This document shows, piece by piece, positions 14,679 through 15,712 of a stretch of DNA of 15,712 bases; positions within the stretch are counted from its first letter, which is position 1; each line of letters begins with the position of its first letter. The position numbers were made by a program, and so were the translations under genes. The notes below the pieces were generated by a model. It did no database searches. It worked only from the letters and a program-made list of their open reading frames with translations, and was not told where the DNA came from. Origin of the DNA: Erysipelothrix sp. UBA3383 (lineage in GTDB: Bacteria > Bacillota_I > Bacilli_A > Erysipelotrichales > Erysipelotrichaceae); NCBI GenBank assembly GCA_002358955.1, contig DEPV01000076.1:3001-18712 (forward strand). The letters are read 5' to 3'.

Positions 14679-15617
14679 TTAGGTCAAAGAAATGCTATTG
14701 TGCTTATATTTATCTACCATTTGGTTTGGATTCATGAAATCCAGTACTTTGGTATGGATATTATTATATCTTGTATTGTAGCGACTCATTCTTTTTCTCA
14801 TGTGTTCTTCAGACTTAAATAAAGCTGTGGAATAAAGACGATCATTGTCAATTCGATGGCTGCGTTCTACTTTACCATTTTGCCATGGTGAGTAAGGCTG
14901 TGTTCGCACATGTTTAATACCTAGCTTTTCTAATGTTATTTCAAATACAGTCCTTTTTTTCGTTATTGCCGATGTATTAATAAATTCGGGTCCATTGTCT
15001 GTCTGAATTGTCACAATTTTGAATCCCATTTTCTTTTCTAAACTCATCAGAAATTTTGATGTATGTGTTACTGTCTTTTCATCCACAATAGACATAATAC
15101 GTTTTCGAGTAAATTCATCAATGGCGGTAATTTGATAATATCGTTTACCATAGCTGTTAAAGCCAATACATTCTTGTGGTACATACTTGATATCCACTTG
15201 GACCTTATCACCTGGGAACATGCCTTTAACCTCGTTGTGCTTGCGATGGCGCGTAATGATTTTGGGTTTATCTACATTAACTTTCATTTTCCTTAACTGA
15301 ACACACATCGATCCATAGCTTCTATTGTAACCTCTTCTTTTAAGTTGGACATAAACCTCAGCCAAGCCATCTGATTTGTATGATATTGAAGTTTTCTTTA
15401 TGAGTTCAATTTCATCATGAGTATGTTGATTCGGATGTGAATGTGGTCTCGTAGATTTTAAACGGAGGCTTTCTAAGGTTCCATCAAATCTGGCAAGTTG
15501 CCTATATACAAACATTCTATTAGTTTTATAGCGACGTGCGGCCAAAGTTACACCATATTTTAATGCAAATTCGCATAAACGTTTCCTAAATCTCATATCT
15601 TCGGTTATAATTGTCAT
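14679..15617 (-). CDS. IS481-like DDE transposase
   Basis: From ATG 15617 the protein has 312 residues. The N-terminal 60 residues form a helix-turn-helix-like region (LCEFALKYGVTLAARRYKTN, then FVYRQLARF), followed by a linker and an integrase-core (rve) domain. The catalytic acids are readable: Asp142 in VQVDIKYVP, Asp207 in IQTDNGPEF and Glu251 in NGKVERSHR. AIDEFTRKR and TQPYSPWQNGKVERSHR are typical of the single-ORF IS481 group. The interval between the second Asp and the Glu is 43 residues, longer than the usual 35, because of an insert near residues 213-222. The frame is open back to GTG 15645-15647, but ATG 15617 has AGAAAGG upstream. It cuts and joins the ends of its own element. 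Confidence 0.88.
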   Translation of the reverse strand: MTIITEDMRFRKRLCEFALKYGVTLAARRYKTNRMFVYRQLARFDGTLESLRLKSTRPHSHPNQHTHDEIELIKKTSISYKSDGLAEVYVQLKRRGYNRSYGSMCVQLRKMKVNVDKPKIITRHRKHNEVKGMFPGDKVQVDIKYVPQECIGFNSYGKRYYQITAIDEFTRKRIMSIVDEKTVTHTSKFLMSLEKKMGFKIVTIQTDNGPEFINTSAITKKRTVFEITLEKLGIKHVRTQPYSPWQNGKVERSHRIDNDRLYSTALFKSEEHMRKRMSRYNTRYNNIHTKVLDFMNPNQMVDKYKHNSISLT

Positions 15618-15619
15618 TG

Positions 15620-15667
15620 GGGTCTCTACCTTTCTGTTCGTTTGCACTTACAGTATAGCAGAGACCC
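15620..15667 (-). promoter_or_regulatory. Inverted repeat in the transposase leader, around a possible -10 box
   Basis: The arms GGGTCTCT (15620-15627) and AGAGACCC (15660-15667) are perfect 8-bp complements 32 bases apart. The transposase ribosome site (AGAAAGG, near 15629-15635) lies in the loop and the inner arm ends two bases before ATG 15617. A possible -10 box TATACT (15652-15657, minus strand) lies between the arms, so a transcript made from it would lack the distal arm. Confidence 0.45.
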
Positions 15668-15686
15668 TTTTTTAAATTCTTAAATA

Positions 15687-15698
15687 TGTAACATATGT
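15687..15698 (-). repeat. Terminal inverted repeat of the IS, transposase-start side
   Basis: TGTAACATATGT on the plus strand, the perfect reverse complement of the repeat at 14666-14677. It marks the 5' end of the element relative to its gene; 14 bases of flanking sequence follow to the window end. Confidence 0.7.
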
Positions 15699-15712
15699 AT
15701 TATAGCTTTACA

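Larger units (their letters stand above)
14666..15698 (-). mobile_element. Complete IS481-like insertion sequence, 1033 bp
   Basis: The element has one intact transposase gene on the minus strand and 12-bp perfect terminal inverted repeats (14666-14677 and 15687-15698). The left repeat sits directly after the transposase stop codon. I see no clear direct target repeat in the flanking bases, so the exact ends may differ by a few bases. It lies upstream of tRNA-His and does not interrupt a recognisable gene within the window. With an intact frame and ends, it may still be mobile. Confidence 0.75.

Noticed and set aside
14640..15712. Target-site duplication flanking the IS
   Set aside because: Bases outside the 12-bp repeats (GCAA on one side, ATTA on the other) are not direct repeats, and trimming the ends inward gives none either.
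1..15712. CRISPR arrays, prophage genes or toxin-antitoxin pairs
   Set aside because: No regularly spaced direct repeats and no phage or toxin-like genes were seen. Apart from the one IS, the region looks like stable core chromosome.

Overview
The window looks like a chromosomal segment of a low-GC Gram-positive bacterium (Bacillota). I infer this from the AT-rich sequence, the pur gene order, strong AGGAGG-type ribosome sites and sigma-A-like promoters. An Erysipelotrichia- or Clostridia-like lineage is possible, but nothing here fixes the genus.

Positions 1-11828 (+ strand) hold one uninterrupted de novo purine (IMP) operon, entered inside purE: purE(partial)-purK-purL-purC1-purF-purM-purN-purH-purD-purC2. 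There is no intergenic space; adjacent genes abut or overlap by 1-11 nt. purL is the long single-chain form, so separate purS and purQ genes are not needed here. purB is absent from the visible part. The promoter lies upstream of the window.

The most striking result is that both glutamine amidotransferases of the pathway have lost glutaminase residues while their synthetase or transferase halves look intact. In PurF the N-terminal Cys is Ser, and an Arg and an Asn of the glutamine site are His. In PurL the Cys-His-Glu triad positions read Gly, Asn and Asn. Read together, this suggests a purine pathway that takes free ammonia, or ammonia from an unidentified partner, rather than glutamine nitrogen. 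The operon also encodes two unlike SAICAR synthetases. PurC1 lacks the N-terminal Gly/Lys loop and several acidic residues. PurC2, the last gene, keeps those positions but belongs to a divergent subfamily.

A 12-bp perfect hairpin separates the operon from a convergent minus-strand block. Its loop contains the overlapping stop codons of purC2 and bioY. The block comprises birA-bioY (biotin ligase/repressor and biotin transporter S component), a 186-residue protein of unknown function, a small lipoprotein and tRNA-His(GUG). At 14666-15698 there is a complete insertion sequence with one IS481-like DDE transposase gene and 12-bp terminal inverted repeats. It sits just upstream of the tRNA-His promoter.

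All gene-free gaps are shorter than 150 bases. They contain the promoters and hairpins listed, and nothing else I could support.
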